Assembly: GCA_002478885.1 (NCBI GenBank)
Contig: DLKC01000093.1
Span: 1-64,000 of the forward strand
DNA length: 64,000 nucleotides
From: Chitinophagaceae bacterium UBA7600
GTDB taxonomy: Bacteria > Bacteroidota > Bacteroidia > Chitinophagales > Chitinophagaceae
Direction of reading: 5' to 3'
Shown here: positions 44,920-53,815 of the stretch, in pieces
How positions within the stretch are numbered: the first letter of the stretch is position 1
Layout of the letters: each line of letters opens with the position of its first letter
The notes under the pieces: model-generated
Told to the model about the DNA's origin: nothing
Databases searched by the model: none
Seen by the model: only the letters and a program-made list of their open reading frames with translations
Translations under genes and position numbers: made by a program

Positions 44920-46725
44920 TCAGTTCAATTGCATTGCGGTGATAGAAGACGGATGTTCGGCATCGTGATAAATGCGGATGGTTGATTTTTTGAAGTCGCC
45001 ATCATTTGCAGAAGGAATATCCATAAACTGCTGCGGATTTCTGTCGACGAGGGGAAACCAGCTACTTTGAATTTGGATCATGATTTTATGACCTTTTAGG
45101 AAGGTATGCGCCATATCGTTGAGCACCAGTTTTATGTCGGTGATTTTGTTTGGAACAAATGCTTCCGGTTTTTCAAAACTGTTGCGAAATTTACCACGCA
45201 ATATCTCTGCGCGCACGAGTTGCTGCGTTTGACTTCCATCGGGTAAAACGTCGATCACCTTAACAATAAAGTCGGCATCGGTTGTGCTAATGCTTGCTGA
45301 TAGATTTGCGGTTATTGGCCCGCAGATGGTTATATCATTTTTGAGTTCTGTGCTTTGGAAATACAACACATCACTGCGTTTAGAGGCAAAGCTTTGATCT
45401 GCGCACAAATACTCATTGATGCGATCGTCTGATTTTTGGTTAATGTATGGAACGGGATTCGCAGGGTCGGAAACATAGTCGTCGTAACCGGAAAGTCTTG
45501 GCTTATCAAGGCTTAATTCATGATTTGCATTCAGTGACCAGGTTGCAGTGCTGGTATTTTTAGGCGGCCATACATCAAAGGATTTCCATTCGTTGCTGCC
45601 GGTGAAAAATACAGTTGCTTCGGCAGCGTTATAATTGCCTTTGCCTTTCAGGTAATGATTAAAGAAATCGAATTCTATTTGCTGAAAATAATCAGCGGTA
45701 TTGCTGTTAAAATTGTAAGAGCCAAAATGGCTCCAGTCTTTGCTTTCCCATGCTCCATGCGTCCACGGGCCAAATACGAAGCGGTTATCGTTTCCTTTGT
45801 TTTGTTTTTCAATAGCCTGGTAGGTATTGATCGCGCCAAACATGTCTTCCGCATCGAACAATCCGCCCACAACAAGTGTAGCCGGTTTAATATTGTATAA
45901 GTGCTTCCTAATATTTCGTGCCTGCCAGTAACTATCATTGGTTGCGTGCTGCAGGTATTCGTTCCATATTTTGCTTTGACCTTTAAAGTAAGTGTTATTG
46001 AAATTTTTCAGTGTGCCTGTTTGCAGGTAAAAGTCGTACGCATCGTCGATTTTGATGTTATTGCTCACCTGCGTGTATTGCTTCAGGGGTTCCGGCCTTG
46101 GGTGGTCGAAGAAATTCATGAAGCTAAAATTATCCATAAGGAAAAATGCCCCTCGGTGATAGGCGTCATCGCCTTCAAACTCATCAGTAACAGGTGCCTG
46201 GGGTGAAACGGCCATTATCGCCGGATGCGCACCAGGCAAAGCAGCCGTGGCATAAAAGCCGGGGTAAGAAATGCCATAGATGCCAACTTTGCCATTGTTG
46301 TCGTGGATATTCTTCAGCAGCCAGTCAACGGTGTCGTACGTGTCGCTGCTTTCGTCGATATCGCTTTTGCTTTTCTTGTTATCAATTGCCGGTGTCATTT
46401 CCTCGAAGATGCCTTCGCTCATGTGACGACCTCTTACATCCTGATAAACGAAAATATATTTTTCATTGGCGAAGAATTTATTCGGGCCGAGGCTTCTGCG
46501 AACGTTTTGTTCTCCGTAGGGAGCGCAGGAATACGGCGTTCGTTGCATAAGGATGGGGTAATTTTCCGATGAATCCAATGGCAGATAAATAGCTGTGAAT
46601 AGTTTAACGCCGTCACGCATGGGGATCATTGTCTCTATTTTACGGTAACCGGTCGCTGCCGTTTGCTGCGCACAGGCATTAAAAAGGCTACAACCAAGCA
46701 GGGCGATAAGCAAAGTGATTTTCAT
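44920..46725 (-). CDS. S15-family alpha/beta hydrolase (CocE/NonD, X-Pro dipeptidyl-peptidase-like)
   Basis: A 601-residue hydrolase. ATG 46725 was chosen because it opens a signal sequence with a probable lipobox (LFNAC, Cys18). Features: VYQDVRGRHMSEG, the nucleophile Ser153 in VGIYGISYPGFYA, an alpha-helical cap around 190-290, RFVFGPWTHGAW with the late His, and a C-terminal jelly roll from ~370 (LSASISTTDADFIVKVIDVLPDGS). Family members cleave X-Pro peptides or acyl-amino esters such as glutaryl-7-ACA. The substrate is unknown. Confidence 0.88.
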   Translation of the reverse strand: MKITLLIALLGCSLFNACAQQTAATGYRKIETMIPMRDGVKLFTAIYLPLDSSENYPILMQRTPYSCAPYGEQNVRRSLGPNKFFANEKYIFVYQDVRGRHMSEGIFEEMTPAIDNKKSKSDIDESSDTYDTVDWLLKNIHDNNGKVGIYGISYPGFYATAALPGAHPAIMAVSPQAPVTDEFEGDDAYHRGAFFLMDNFSFMNFFDHPRPEPLKQYTQVSNNIKIDDAYDFYLQTGTLKNFNNTYFKGQSKIWNEYLQHATNDSYWQARNIRKHLYNIKPATLVVGGLFDAEDMFGAINTYQAIEKQNKGNDNRFVFGPWTHGAWESKDWSHFGSYNFNSNTADYFQQIEFDFFNHYLKGKGNYNAAEATVFFTGSNEWKSFDVWPPKNTSTATWSLNANHELSLDKPRLSGYDDYVSDPANPVPYINQKSDDRINEYLCADQSFASKRSDVLYFQSTELKNDITICGPITANLSASISTTDADFIVKVIDVLPDGSQTQQLVRAEILRGKFRNSFEKPEAFVPNKITDIKLVLNDMAHTFLKGHKIMIQIQSSWFPLVDRNPQQFMDIPSANDGDFKKSTIRIYHDAEHPSSITAMQLN

Positions 46726-46899
46726 AAAAAAGAATTGAAATATTTGAGTTGGTGAAATTCGAGAAACAGCGCTGACAAAAAAATAATTTTTTATGGATGA
46801 TAGAAACAGTGGATTGAGCGTGATTCCAGGCGATGCCAACAGTGCCTTGTTAATGGTTTAAACCAATGTTAAGTTATAAGGCACAGTAACCAATTCCCT

Positions 46900-46907
46900 T
46901 ATCTTTG
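46900..46907 (+). promoter_or_regulatory. Candidate -7 promoter box of lspA
   Basis: TATCTTTG followed by CCGC, a close match to the Bacteroidota -7 consensus, 18 nt before the GTG start. It overlaps the alternative TTG start at 46905, which argues for GTG 46926. Confidence 0.55.
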
Positions 46908-46925
46908 CCGCAAAACTCAATAAAC

Positions 46926-47597
46926 GTGAAGGGAAGGCAAGTCGCTTTTTTAATTATAGCCATCTTACTGGCAGACCAGGCATTAAAAGTCTATATTAAA
47001 ACCAACTACTATTTAGGCGAGGAGCATAATGTGATCGGAGATTGGTTCAGGCTGCATTTTGTGGAGAACGAAGGCATGGCCTGGGGCTGGAAATTTGGCG
47101 GCGATTTTGGCAAAATCATCCTCACTCTGTTCAGGCTTGTAGCGGTTATTTTTGGTACTTTTTACCTGCGTAGCATTGTGCAGAAAAAATACCACAAAGG
47201 ATTTATCATCTGCGCGGCCTTAATTTATGCAGGGGCCTTGGGTAATCTTATAGATAGCATGTTCTACGGCCTCATTTTTAACAACAGCGAACCTTTTTTA
47301 GTGGCACAATTGCTCCCCGATACCGGCGGGTATACGAGCTTTCTTCACGGCAAAGTGGTAGACATGCTCTACTTTCCCATTATTCACGACGCGAAATTTC
47401 CAGCATGGTTCCCTGTCTGGGGTGGTGAAGACTTTGAGTTTTTCAGGCCGGTATTCAACCTCGCCGACGCTTCTATTTCAACCGGCGTAATCGCGTTGCT
47501 GATCTGGCAGAAGAGATTCTTTCCCAAGAAGGATGATGAGCCCAAGCCGAGCACAGAAACAGAAGCGGTGGTTAACGACAGCACGCAGGTACTTTGA
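46926..47597 (+). CDS. lspA: Lipoprotein signal peptidase (signal peptidase II)
   Basis: A 223-residue inner-membrane aspartyl protease that removes signal peptides from lipidated prolipoproteins. Motifs: IAILLADQALKVYI in helix 1, HFVENEGMAWGWKF, GALGNLIDSMFYG with the first catalytic Asp and VFNLADASISTGV with the second. Like other Bacteroidota LspA it has a longer loop between the last two motifs (residues ~130-185) than the E. coli enzyme, and a charged C-terminal tail. Start at GTG 46926 is supported by the promoter position. Confidence 0.95.
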   Translation: MKGRQVAFLIIAILLADQALKVYIKTNYYLGEEHNVIGDWFRLHFVENEGMAWGWKFGGDFGKIILTLFRLVAVIFGTFYLRSIVQKKYHKGFIICAALIYAGALGNLIDSMFYGLIFNNSEPFLVAQLLPDTGGYTSFLHGKVVDMLYFPIIHDAKFPAWFPVWGGEDFEFFRPVFNLADASISTGVIALLIWQKRFFPKKDDEPKPSTETEAVVNDSTQVL

Positions 47598-47684
47598 TAT
47601 AATTGTATCGCAGGACCGTGGTTGATTCCTGGGTACGGAACATTCAATCTGAAACAGTAGATTTAAACGTCATCAAAAAATAGC

Positions 47685-47706
47685 AAAGGCCGTTACCCGG
47701 CCTTTT
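47685..47706 (+). terminator. Intrinsic terminator after lspA
   Basis: AAAGGCCG pairs with CGGCCTTT around loop TTACC, followed by TTTATTATTT. Confidence 0.8.
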
Positions 47707-47793
47707 ATTATTTAAGGCATATGAAAGGACCATTGTAATATTGCTTTGTTATTTTCGTGCAGTGTTCTCGTAACAATTTATAAATCGCTCTAC

Positions 47794-49011
47794 TTGAACT
47801 TTCTTTTTGCATGGCGGTATTTCCGTTCTAAAAAATCTGTCAACACCATCAATATCATTGCATGGATCAGCGTGCTTGCCATTGCTGTAGGTACGGCTGC
47901 TCTCATCATTGTATTAAGTGTATTCAACGGTTTTGAAGATTTGGTAAAAGGGTTGTATAGCGATTTCTATTCCGACGTAAGAGTAACTGCTACGAAAGGA
48001 AAATTTATTACCTGCACACCCGATCAAATCACAAAAATAAAAGCGGTAACTGGTGTGGCCCGGATAAGCCTTTATGCAGAAGAAAAGGCGGTGCTCACCA
48101 ATGGCGACTATCAAACTATTGTTTATTTAAAAGGCGTTGATGATCAGTTTAAATCTGTATGTGATATTCCAAAACATATTGAAACCGGTGCTTATAGTCT
48201 AGGCTCAACTGATCAGCCCTTACTTGTGCTTGGCTCGGGTATAAGCAACGCAGTTGGAGCTATGCCCGATGATAAACTCATTAATCTTATCATTTACCTG
48301 CCCAACCGAAAGGCTACAAATTTCAACAGCATCGATGCCATGCATTCTTACAATGTGGCGCCGGCAGGCATCTTCGCGATTCAGCAGGAATTTGATGATA
48401 AGTATGCAATCACCAACATCGCTTTCCTGCAATACATGCTCGACTTGCAGCCTGGGGAAATCAGTGGCATCGAGATTGCCTTGTCTCCCGGCGCCGATGA
48501 AAACAAAATAAAAAAATCGTTGCAGCAAATCCTTGGGAGCAACTACGCAGTTCAGACAAGGTATGAACAGAATCAAAGCCTGTTCAGCATTATGCAAATG
48601 GAAAAATGGGTCATCTACGCCATTCTTTCACTGATACTGTTAGTGGCAGCATTTAACATGATCGGGGCGTTAACCATGCTTGTGCTGGAAAAGCAAAAAG
48701 ACATAGCTGTGCTCAAGGCCATGGGTGCACACGATGCAAAAATTCAACGTATCTTCTTAAGCGAAGGCTTATTACTCGCTGCTGTTGGCGGTGTTTCCGG
48801 AATGCTTATCGCGTTGGTCATTTGCGAACTGCAACAAAATTTTCACCTTGTAAAACTTGAGGGCAACACATTCATCATTGACTATTACCCCGTGCAAATG
48901 CACCTACCCGATTTCCTGCTCGTAGCAATAACGGTGTTCACTGTGGCCATTATTGCCGCATGGGTGCCTTCCCGTAAAGCTGCGGTTCAACTGTATTCGT
49001 TAAAAAGTTAG
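47794..49011 (+). CDS. LolC/LolE/FtsX-type ABC transporter permease
   Basis: A 405-residue inner-membrane permease with the MacB/FtsX topology: one N-terminal helix (~20-45), a large periplasmic domain (~50-275), and three C-terminal helices (~278-305, 325-355, 370-395). NFLFAWRYFRSKKSVNTINIIAWISV matches the usual start of LolC/E proteins, which favours TTG 47794; no in-frame ATG lies upstream and a TATTTTCG box at about 47749 excludes the longer reading. It probably releases lipoproteins for transport to the outer membrane. The ATPase partner is not in this window. Confidence 0.85.
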   Translation: MNFLFAWRYFRSKKSVNTINIIAWISVLAIAVGTAALIIVLSVFNGFEDLVKGLYSDFYSDVRVTATKGKFITCTPDQITKIKAVTGVARISLYAEEKAVLTNGDYQTIVYLKGVDDQFKSVCDIPKHIETGAYSLGSTDQPLLVLGSGISNAVGAMPDDKLINLIIYLPNRKATNFNSIDAMHSYNVAPAGIFAIQQEFDDKYAITNIAFLQYMLDLQPGEISGIEIALSPGADENKIKKSLQQILGSNYAVQTRYEQNQSLFSIMQMEKWVIYAILSLILLVAAFNMIGALTMLVLEKQKDIAVLKAMGAHDAKIQRIFLSEGLLLAAVGGVSGMLIALVICELQQNFHLVKLEGNTFIIDYYPVQMHLPDFLLVAITVFTVAIIAAWVPSRKAAVQLYSLKS

Positions 49012-49013
49012 AA

Positions 49014-49075
49014 GATTTTTATGTTCCCGGCAGTTGTGCATAAGGCATCGGCTCTTGCGTCGCACTCTTGTACGG
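49014..49075 (+). repeat. Dispersed intergenic repeat, A arm, forward
   Basis: ATTTTTATGTTCCCGGCA directly behind the permease stop codon, GGCATCGGCTCTTGCG into core 49055-49065, then TCTTGTACGG. Confidence 0.9.
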
Positions 49076-49198
49076 CATAACTTTTATCAAAACTGGTTTG
49101 CGCAGCCGTTTAGTGATTGTTGTGGTGCGGGCTCCGGAATTATTGGAAGAAGTTCAAACCTTTCGATCATCACTTTGTATGCAAAGCAGGCTACATAG

Positions 49199-49855
49199 TC
49201 ATAGCTTTAAGTCTTTTATTTTCCTCATCACAGCGCTTGTTATAGCATCGCAGTAAATGAGATTGAATTCAAAGATTTCCTGCCGGCTGTATGATTTTTC
49301 AATTTCCTTTCGCAGCAATGCTTTGGCGCGATTAAGTCGCACTTTTACATTGGTATCGCTTATGTTCAACGCTTCTGCAGTTTCAGCTATATTCAACCCG
49401 TTCATCTCTCTCATTGAAAACACGAGCCGGTAATCAATCGGCACATTTTGTAAAGCATTTTCAATCACAAAACCCAATTCCCTGTTCGCAACAGTTTTAC
49501 CGGTGTCGAGATGCTGGTTATTGGAAAACATTGGAATTGATTTATCGTTTATTTCACCCGGCATTTCATTTTTATAAACTAGCCTTTGACGTTTTCTGAA
49601 GCAGTTGTGAAGCATTATTTTGATAATCCATGTTTTAAATGATGACCGGTTTTCGAATTTTGCAAGATTGGTATAAGCATCAATAAAAGTATCCTGCATC
49701 AGGTCCTGGGCATCTTCGTGGTTGTAGTTATAACACCTGGCGGTTTTATATAAATACGCATTATTGCGCCGGATCAGGATCTCGAACAATGCAAACTCTC
49801 CTTCCAGGATTTTCTGTATAATTTCTTTATCGGTGTATTGATCAGATAAATTCAT
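49199..49855 (-). CDS. ECF-type RNA polymerase sigma factor
   Basis: A 218-residue sigma-70 family factor with region 2 (FALFEILIRRNNAYLYKTARCYNYNHEDAQDLMQDTFIDAYTNLAKF, FKTWIIKIMLHNCFRKRQR) and region 4 (NVPIDYRLVFSMREMNGLNIAETAEALNISDTNVKVRLNRAKALLRK). A ~28-residue tail follows (EIFEFNLIYCDAITSAVMRKI). ATG 49855 was chosen; upstream in-frame codons overlap the DoxX gene. It follows that gene by 13 nt on the same strand. No anti-sigma gene is adjacent, so its activation signal is not apparent. Confidence 0.92.
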   Translation of the reverse strand: MNLSDQYTDKEIIQKILEGEFALFEILIRRNNAYLYKTARCYNYNHEDAQDLMQDTFIDAYTNLAKFENRSSFKTWIIKIMLHNCFRKRQRLVYKNEMPGEINDKSIPMFSNNQHLDTGKTVANRELGFVIENALQNVPIDYRLVFSMREMNGLNIAETAEALNISDTNVKVRLNRAKALLRKEIEKSYSRQEIFEFNLIYCDAITSAVMRKIKDLKL

Positions 49856-49868
49856 CCCGGATTTTTTA

Positions 49869-50252
49869 TTATGAAATAAATTTTGACATCCGTGCCATAG
49901 AATAGGCCCCAATGGCCATTACAAGATCCCGCACAGCTACATCCAGGTAAGTTCCTCCCGCCAGCAAACTAAATGCGATCAGTGTTAACCATGCTGCTAC
50001 GATGTATCCGCCGATAGCAGGTTTTTTCAGTACGACCAGGCCGGCAATAATTTCTATTACACCAACGAGCATCATAAAGGTATGAGTTGAAAATGGCAGC
50101 AGGTGTACGATGGCGGGATTTATATAATCCTCCCAACGAGTAAGCAGGTCGGTGAATTTATCGAGCCCTGCAACAATCGGTACCAGGCCGAAGGTTAATT
50201 TAAGCAGGTTAATAACTGGTTTTACCGGGTTATTTAAACTTAGCGTTTCCAT
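49869..50252 (-). CDS. DoxX-like small membrane protein
   Basis: A 127-residue protein with four hydrophobic helices (about 13-30, 55-72, 80-100, 105-120), of the DoxX/DUF417-like type: LLKLTFGLVPIVAGLDKFTDLLTRWEDYINP, FMMLVGVIEIIAGLVVLKKPAIGGYIVAAWL. Its function is poorly known; some relatives act in sulfur or thiol stress. It forms an operon with the ECF sigma gene downstream, which suggests a stress-response unit. Confidence 0.8.
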   Translation of the reverse strand: METLSLNNPVKPVINLLKLTFGLVPIVAGLDKFTDLLTRWEDYINPAIVHLLPFSTHTFMMLVGVIEIIAGLVVLKKPAIGGYIVAAWLTLIAFSLLAGGTYLDVAVRDLVMAIGAYSMARMSKFIS

Positions 50253-50384
50253 TGTATAGTTTTTAAGTGAGTATTACTATAACAGAGTAAGCGGGAAAGA
50301 AAAAGGTTACAAAGAGCGGAGACTTTTTTAATATGTCCCGAAAATGAATCTGCAGAAAGCCTGCGTGATTAGAATACAGGGAGG

Positions 50385-50409
50385 TTTCGCGGCTTTGGAA
50401 GCCGCGAAA
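50385..50409. other. Perfect hairpin without T run
   Basis: TTTCGCGGCTT pairs perfectly with AAGCCGCGAAA around loop TGG (11-bp stem). No T run follows, so it is not a standard terminator. It lies between the DoxX gene and a repeat. Confidence 0.5.
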
Positions 50410-50437
50410 TCGTTCGTTTTGTCGCTTATAAACTGGA

Positions 50438-50494
50438 CGTACACGAGTGCGACGCAACAGGTGATGCCAGCTGTACAAAAGCCGGGCACATAAA
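50438..50494 (-). repeat. Dispersed intergenic repeat, A arm, reverse
   Basis: GTACACGAGTGCGACGCAA with core 50447-50457, then CAGGTGATGCC and outer end GCCGGGCACATAAA from 50481. Confidence 0.88.
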
Positions 50495-50502
50495 TGCAAA
50501 TA

Positions 50503-50529
50503 AAAAAGCGACACAATGGTGCCGCTTTT
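50503..50529 (-). terminator. Intrinsic terminator of the POT transporter gene
   Basis: AAAAGCG-ACAC pairs with GTGC-CGCTTTT (one A-C mismatch) around AATG. Read on the minus strand it is followed by a T run, 22 nt after the transporter stop codon. Confidence 0.72.
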
Positions 50530-50551
50530 GAAAAAATATTTACCGTAAGGC

Positions 50552-52216
50552 CTAATCGTTCATTTCACTTGCTTCTGCAACCACCTTGTTTAGTTTGTTG
50601 GTAAGCGGGAAGAGCAATAAACCGGCAATGAGTGCGGCAATAACGCTGATGCCAAAGAAGACTGCTTTGTTATCGAATTGATCCCAGAATCCGGCGAGTA
50701 TGCCAGAAATTTTGCCACCGAGCGAAGTCGTTAGGAACCAGCCGCCCATCATTAATGCAGTGAACCTTCTTGGGGCCACTTTAGAAACAAGTGATAAGCC
50801 AACAGGGCTCATAAACAATTCGCTGATGGTAAACACGCCATAACTTGAAATGATCCATGCACTCGAAACTTTGTTTTCATAAATATTGGTAGAAAGGCAT
50901 GCAAGCACCATAATAAGTGAGGATGAGCCTGCGATGATGGTTCCCCAGGCAAATTTTACTGGGGTATTGAGCTCTTTTTTTCTCGCTCGGAGCCAGCCAA
51001 AAAATCCGACCACGATGGGAGTAAGCACGATGATCCAGAACGGGTTTACTGACTGGTAAATTTCTGTTGAGATAAGTTTCAGATCCTGTCCTTCAGGCGG
51101 CCATTGATCTTTTGGCAAATTTTGCAAGTAGGGGTCAGTGCCCATATGTGTAAGCACTTTTCCATCGGGGCCGGTCTGTGCCCTGAATTGTTTATCGAGC
51201 ACAGCAACATCGTGTTGTTGTGTATTTACGTTTTGTAAAAACCCAAAAGGCTTTAAAAAATTCTCTACAGCCGGTGGCGTTTCGCGGTTGGTATATGTGT
51301 CGGCCCAAATGGTTAATGCTGTAGAGTTCTGGTTGTAAATGTTCCAGAATATGATAGCGACGCCAAAGATGGTAAGCAAGGTTCCGAGCCTGGCTTTATC
51401 AAAACCCTTAGCACGGTACCAAAGGCCGAAGTAGAAAATGATGATGGGAATACTTGCAAAAATGAATGCATCGTTGGAGTCGGAACCGATGAGGTTGCCA
51501 GGAATATTCCAGCCGATGATGCCCGCAAGGATAGCGGGTAAAAATACATACAAACCAATCTTGGAAATGGGCATGTCTTCTTTTTGTGGGGGCTTGATAA
51601 TGTCGGCATGCTTCACATCCTTTATACCAGTCGCGAACCAGATTAAACTCAAAACCATTCCCACGCCTGCAGCTGCAAATGCATAACCCCATGAATAGTT
51701 AATGCGGAGATAGGCCGCTACAAAATTGCAAACAAATCCGCCGATATTGATGCCCATATAAAAGATGTTATAAGCCACGTCTTTCTTTGGCCTCAGGTCT
51801 TCCCTGTTGTAAATATTACCAAGTAACGTGCTGATATTGGGTTTAAAAAAACCGTTACCGATAACCACTGTGCCGAGAGCCGCAAACAATAATGTATTAT
51901 TACCAGGGATTGCCAGCATGAAATAGCCCAATGCCATTAAGGCACCTCCCAGGAAAATGGATTTTACATAGCCGAGATAACGGTCGGCGATAAGTCCGCC
52001 AATAAAAGGCGTGAGGTAAACCAGTGCCACATAGGACCCAACTATATCCACTCCTGTAGCGGTGTCCATTCCTTTGCCTCCGTTACTGGCAGTGTCTTTA
52101 AGATAAAGGAGCAGGATGCCGATCATGAGATAGTAGCCGAAACGTTCCCACATTTCGGTAAAGAACAAAACGTAAAGCCCTCGCGGGTGGCCCTTCCTGA
52201 TGGCGGTTTGATTCAT
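50552..52216 (-). CDS. POT-family proton-coupled oligopeptide transporter
   Basis: A 554-residue MFS protein of the POT/PTR family importing di- and tripeptides with protons. The ExxERF motif is TEMWERFGYY (Glu21, Glu24, Arg25). Further PTR signatures: GGLIADRYLGYVKSIFLGGALMALGYFML and FYMGINIGGFVCNFVAAYLR. About 14 hydrophobic segments; a large loop lies near 295-390. It is monocistronic. Confidence 0.94.
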   Translation of the reverse strand: MNQTAIRKGHPRGLYVLFFTEMWERFGYYLMIGILLLYLKDTASNGGKGMDTATGVDIVGSYVALVYLTPFIGGLIADRYLGYVKSIFLGGALMALGYFMLAIPGNNTLLFAALGTVVIGNGFFKPNISTLLGNIYNREDLRPKKDVAYNIFYMGINIGGFVCNFVAAYLRINYSWGYAFAAAGVGMVLSLIWFATGIKDVKHADIIKPPQKEDMPISKIGLYVFLPAILAGIIGWNIPGNLIGSDSNDAFIFASIPIIIFYFGLWYRAKGFDKARLGTLLTIFGVAIIFWNIYNQNSTALTIWADTYTNRETPPAVENFLKPFGFLQNVNTQQHDVAVLDKQFRAQTGPDGKVLTHMGTDPYLQNLPKDQWPPEGQDLKLISTEIYQSVNPFWIIVLTPIVVGFFGWLRARKKELNTPVKFAWGTIIAGSSSLIMVLACLSTNIYENKVSSAWIISSYGVFTISELFMSPVGLSLVSKVAPRRFTALMMGGWFLTTSLGGKISGILAGFWDQFDNKAVFFGISVIAALIAGLLLFPLTNKLNKVVAEASEMND

Positions 52217-52346
52217 AAATGGCAGTTTAAATTATAGCAAGAACAATTTAGTGCGGGCAAAGTACAGAAAATAAGAAATACCCGGCATATTTATCAATAC
52301 TGCTTTACTTTCGCGCATCTTAAATAACCATTAACAAGTGTAAAGG

Positions 52347-53630
52347 ATGAAAATACTGCTTCTTGGCTCTGGTGGCCGCGAACATGCACTCGCATGGAAA
52401 ATAGCAAAGAGCAGCCATTGCTCCTGTTTGTTTATCGCACCCGGCAATGCGGGAACACAGCAGTGCGGAACCAACATAAATATCGGTGTGAATGATTTCG
52501 AAAGCCAGAAAAAGTTTTGCCTGGAAAATAATATCGAAATGGTGGTGGTAGGACCCGAAGAGCCGCTGGTAAAAGGCATATATGACTTTTATACAAGTGA
52601 CGAAAGGCTGGGGAATATTATAGTGATCGGGCCTTCAGCCTATGGTGCTCAATTGGAGGGGAGCAAGGCATTCTCTAAAAAGTTTATGCAACGGCAAAAC
52701 ATCCCGACTGCAGCATACGCAGAATTCACCAGTGAAAACTTTGACGAAGGTAAAAAATATATTGCCGCGCACAGCCTGCCCGTGGTTTTAAAGGCCGATG
52801 GGCTAGCGGCCGGTAAAGGCGTTGTTATTGCAGCTACCCATGAAGATGCATTGAACTCTTTTGAAGAAATGATTTTGAAAAGGCAGTTTGGCGATGCAAG
52901 CAGCAAAGTGGTGATAGAACAATTTCTGGATGGTATAGAAACAAGTGTGTTTGTACTTACAGATGGGAAAGATTACAAAATAATTGGTCACGCTAAGGAT
53001 TACAAGAGAGTGGGCGAAGGCGACACAGGCTTAAATACGGGCGGAATGGGTTGTGTAAGCCCGGTACCTTTTGTGGACGATGTTTTTATGGGCAAGGTTA
53101 TCGGTAACATTATTGAACCAACCATCAACGGCTTTGCAAAGGAAAACATCGTTTATAAAGGTTTTGTATTCTTTGGCCTTATAAAAGTCGGTGATGAACC
53201 TTACGTGATCGAGTACAATTGTCGTATGGGTGATCCTGAGACGGAAGTGGTAATGCCAAGGTTGAAGAATGATATTGTTGACTTGTTTCTCGCAGTGCAT
53301 AATAGTAGCCTTAACAGCATTGATGTGAGTTATGATGAAAGAGCTTGCGCAACTGTTGTGGCAGTCAGTGGCGGTTACCCGGGTGATTACTGCAAAGGCC
53401 TAGCTGTAGCGGGTTTGAAAGAACTGGCGACAACAGCAGAAACGATTGTTTTTCACGCTGGCACAAAACAATCGGGCAATGAAATTCTAACAAACGGTGG
53501 TCGCGTTTTTGCGGTAACCTCTTATGGCAATAATATCGGCGATGCTGTACGCAAATCAAAAACGGTGCTTGGGCAGTTTTATTTCGACGGCATGTATTTT
53601 AGAAAAGATATCGGTTACGAATTTGCATAA
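52347..53630 (+). CDS. purD: Phosphoribosylamine-glycine ligase (GARS)
   Basis: A 427-residue ATP-grasp enzyme of purine biosynthesis joining phosphoribosylamine and glycine. Motifs: MKILLLGSGGREHALAWKIAKS, VGPEEPLVKGI, SKAFSKKFMQRQNIPTA, PVVLKADGLAAGKGVVIA, DYKRVGEGDTGLNTGGMGCVSP and YNCRMGDPETEVVMPRLKND. Family length. A TACTTTCGCGC box about 35 nt upstream may be its -7 region. Confidence 0.98.
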   Translation: MKILLLGSGGREHALAWKIAKSSHCSCLFIAPGNAGTQQCGTNINIGVNDFESQKKFCLENNIEMVVVGPEEPLVKGIYDFYTSDERLGNIIVIGPSAYGAQLEGSKAFSKKFMQRQNIPTAAYAEFTSENFDEGKKYIAAHSLPVVLKADGLAAGKGVVIAATHEDALNSFEEMILKRQFGDASSKVVIEQFLDGIETSVFVLTDGKDYKIIGHAKDYKRVGEGDTGLNTGGMGCVSPVPFVDDVFMGKVIGNIIEPTINGFAKENIVYKGFVFFGLIKVGDEPYVIEYNCRMGDPETEVVMPRLKNDIVDLFLAVHNSSLNSIDVSYDERACATVVAVSGGYPGDYCKGLAVAGLKELATTAETIVFHAGTKQSGNEILTNGGRVFAVTSYGNNIGDAVRKSKTVLGQFYFDGMYFRKDIGYEFA

Positions 53631-53647
53631 ACGCTGTTTCGGTAGTT

Positions 53648-53663
53648 ATATAAGCGCTTATAT
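53648..53663. promoter_or_regulatory. 16-bp perfect palindrome ATATAAGCGCTTATAT
   Basis: Self-complementary over 16 bp and extended by GT/AC pairs beyond one mismatch. Its centre TAAGCGCTTA recurs at 2506-2515 and 20816-20825. The AAGCGCTT core resembles LacI-family operators in general; no such regulator is in the window. Confidence 0.35.
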
Positions 53664-53671
53664 TACCGGCA

Positions 53672-53815
53672 CCTTTTTTTTAATTGAGCTTTGCTTGCGT
53701 CGCACCTTTCAGCTGCTGTAGCCCTGTTTAGCTGGCTTATGCTTGCGGAAAATTGCTTAATTGATAACGTCCAGATGAACGGAGCGTCGCAAGAAATGAT
53801 GCCACAGGTCAGGGA
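53672..53815. repeat. Inverted pair of intergenic repeats (A forward, degenerate reverse)
   Basis: Forward core TTGCGTCGCAC at 53695-53705 and reverse GAGCGTCGCAA at 53782-53792, followed by GAAATGATGCC as in other reverse copies. The right end is not clear. Confidence 0.72.

Noticed and set aside
49068..49256. 62-codon + strand ORF behind the permease gene
   Set aside because: It overlaps the repeat right end and the 3' end of the ECF sigma gene in the opposite direction.
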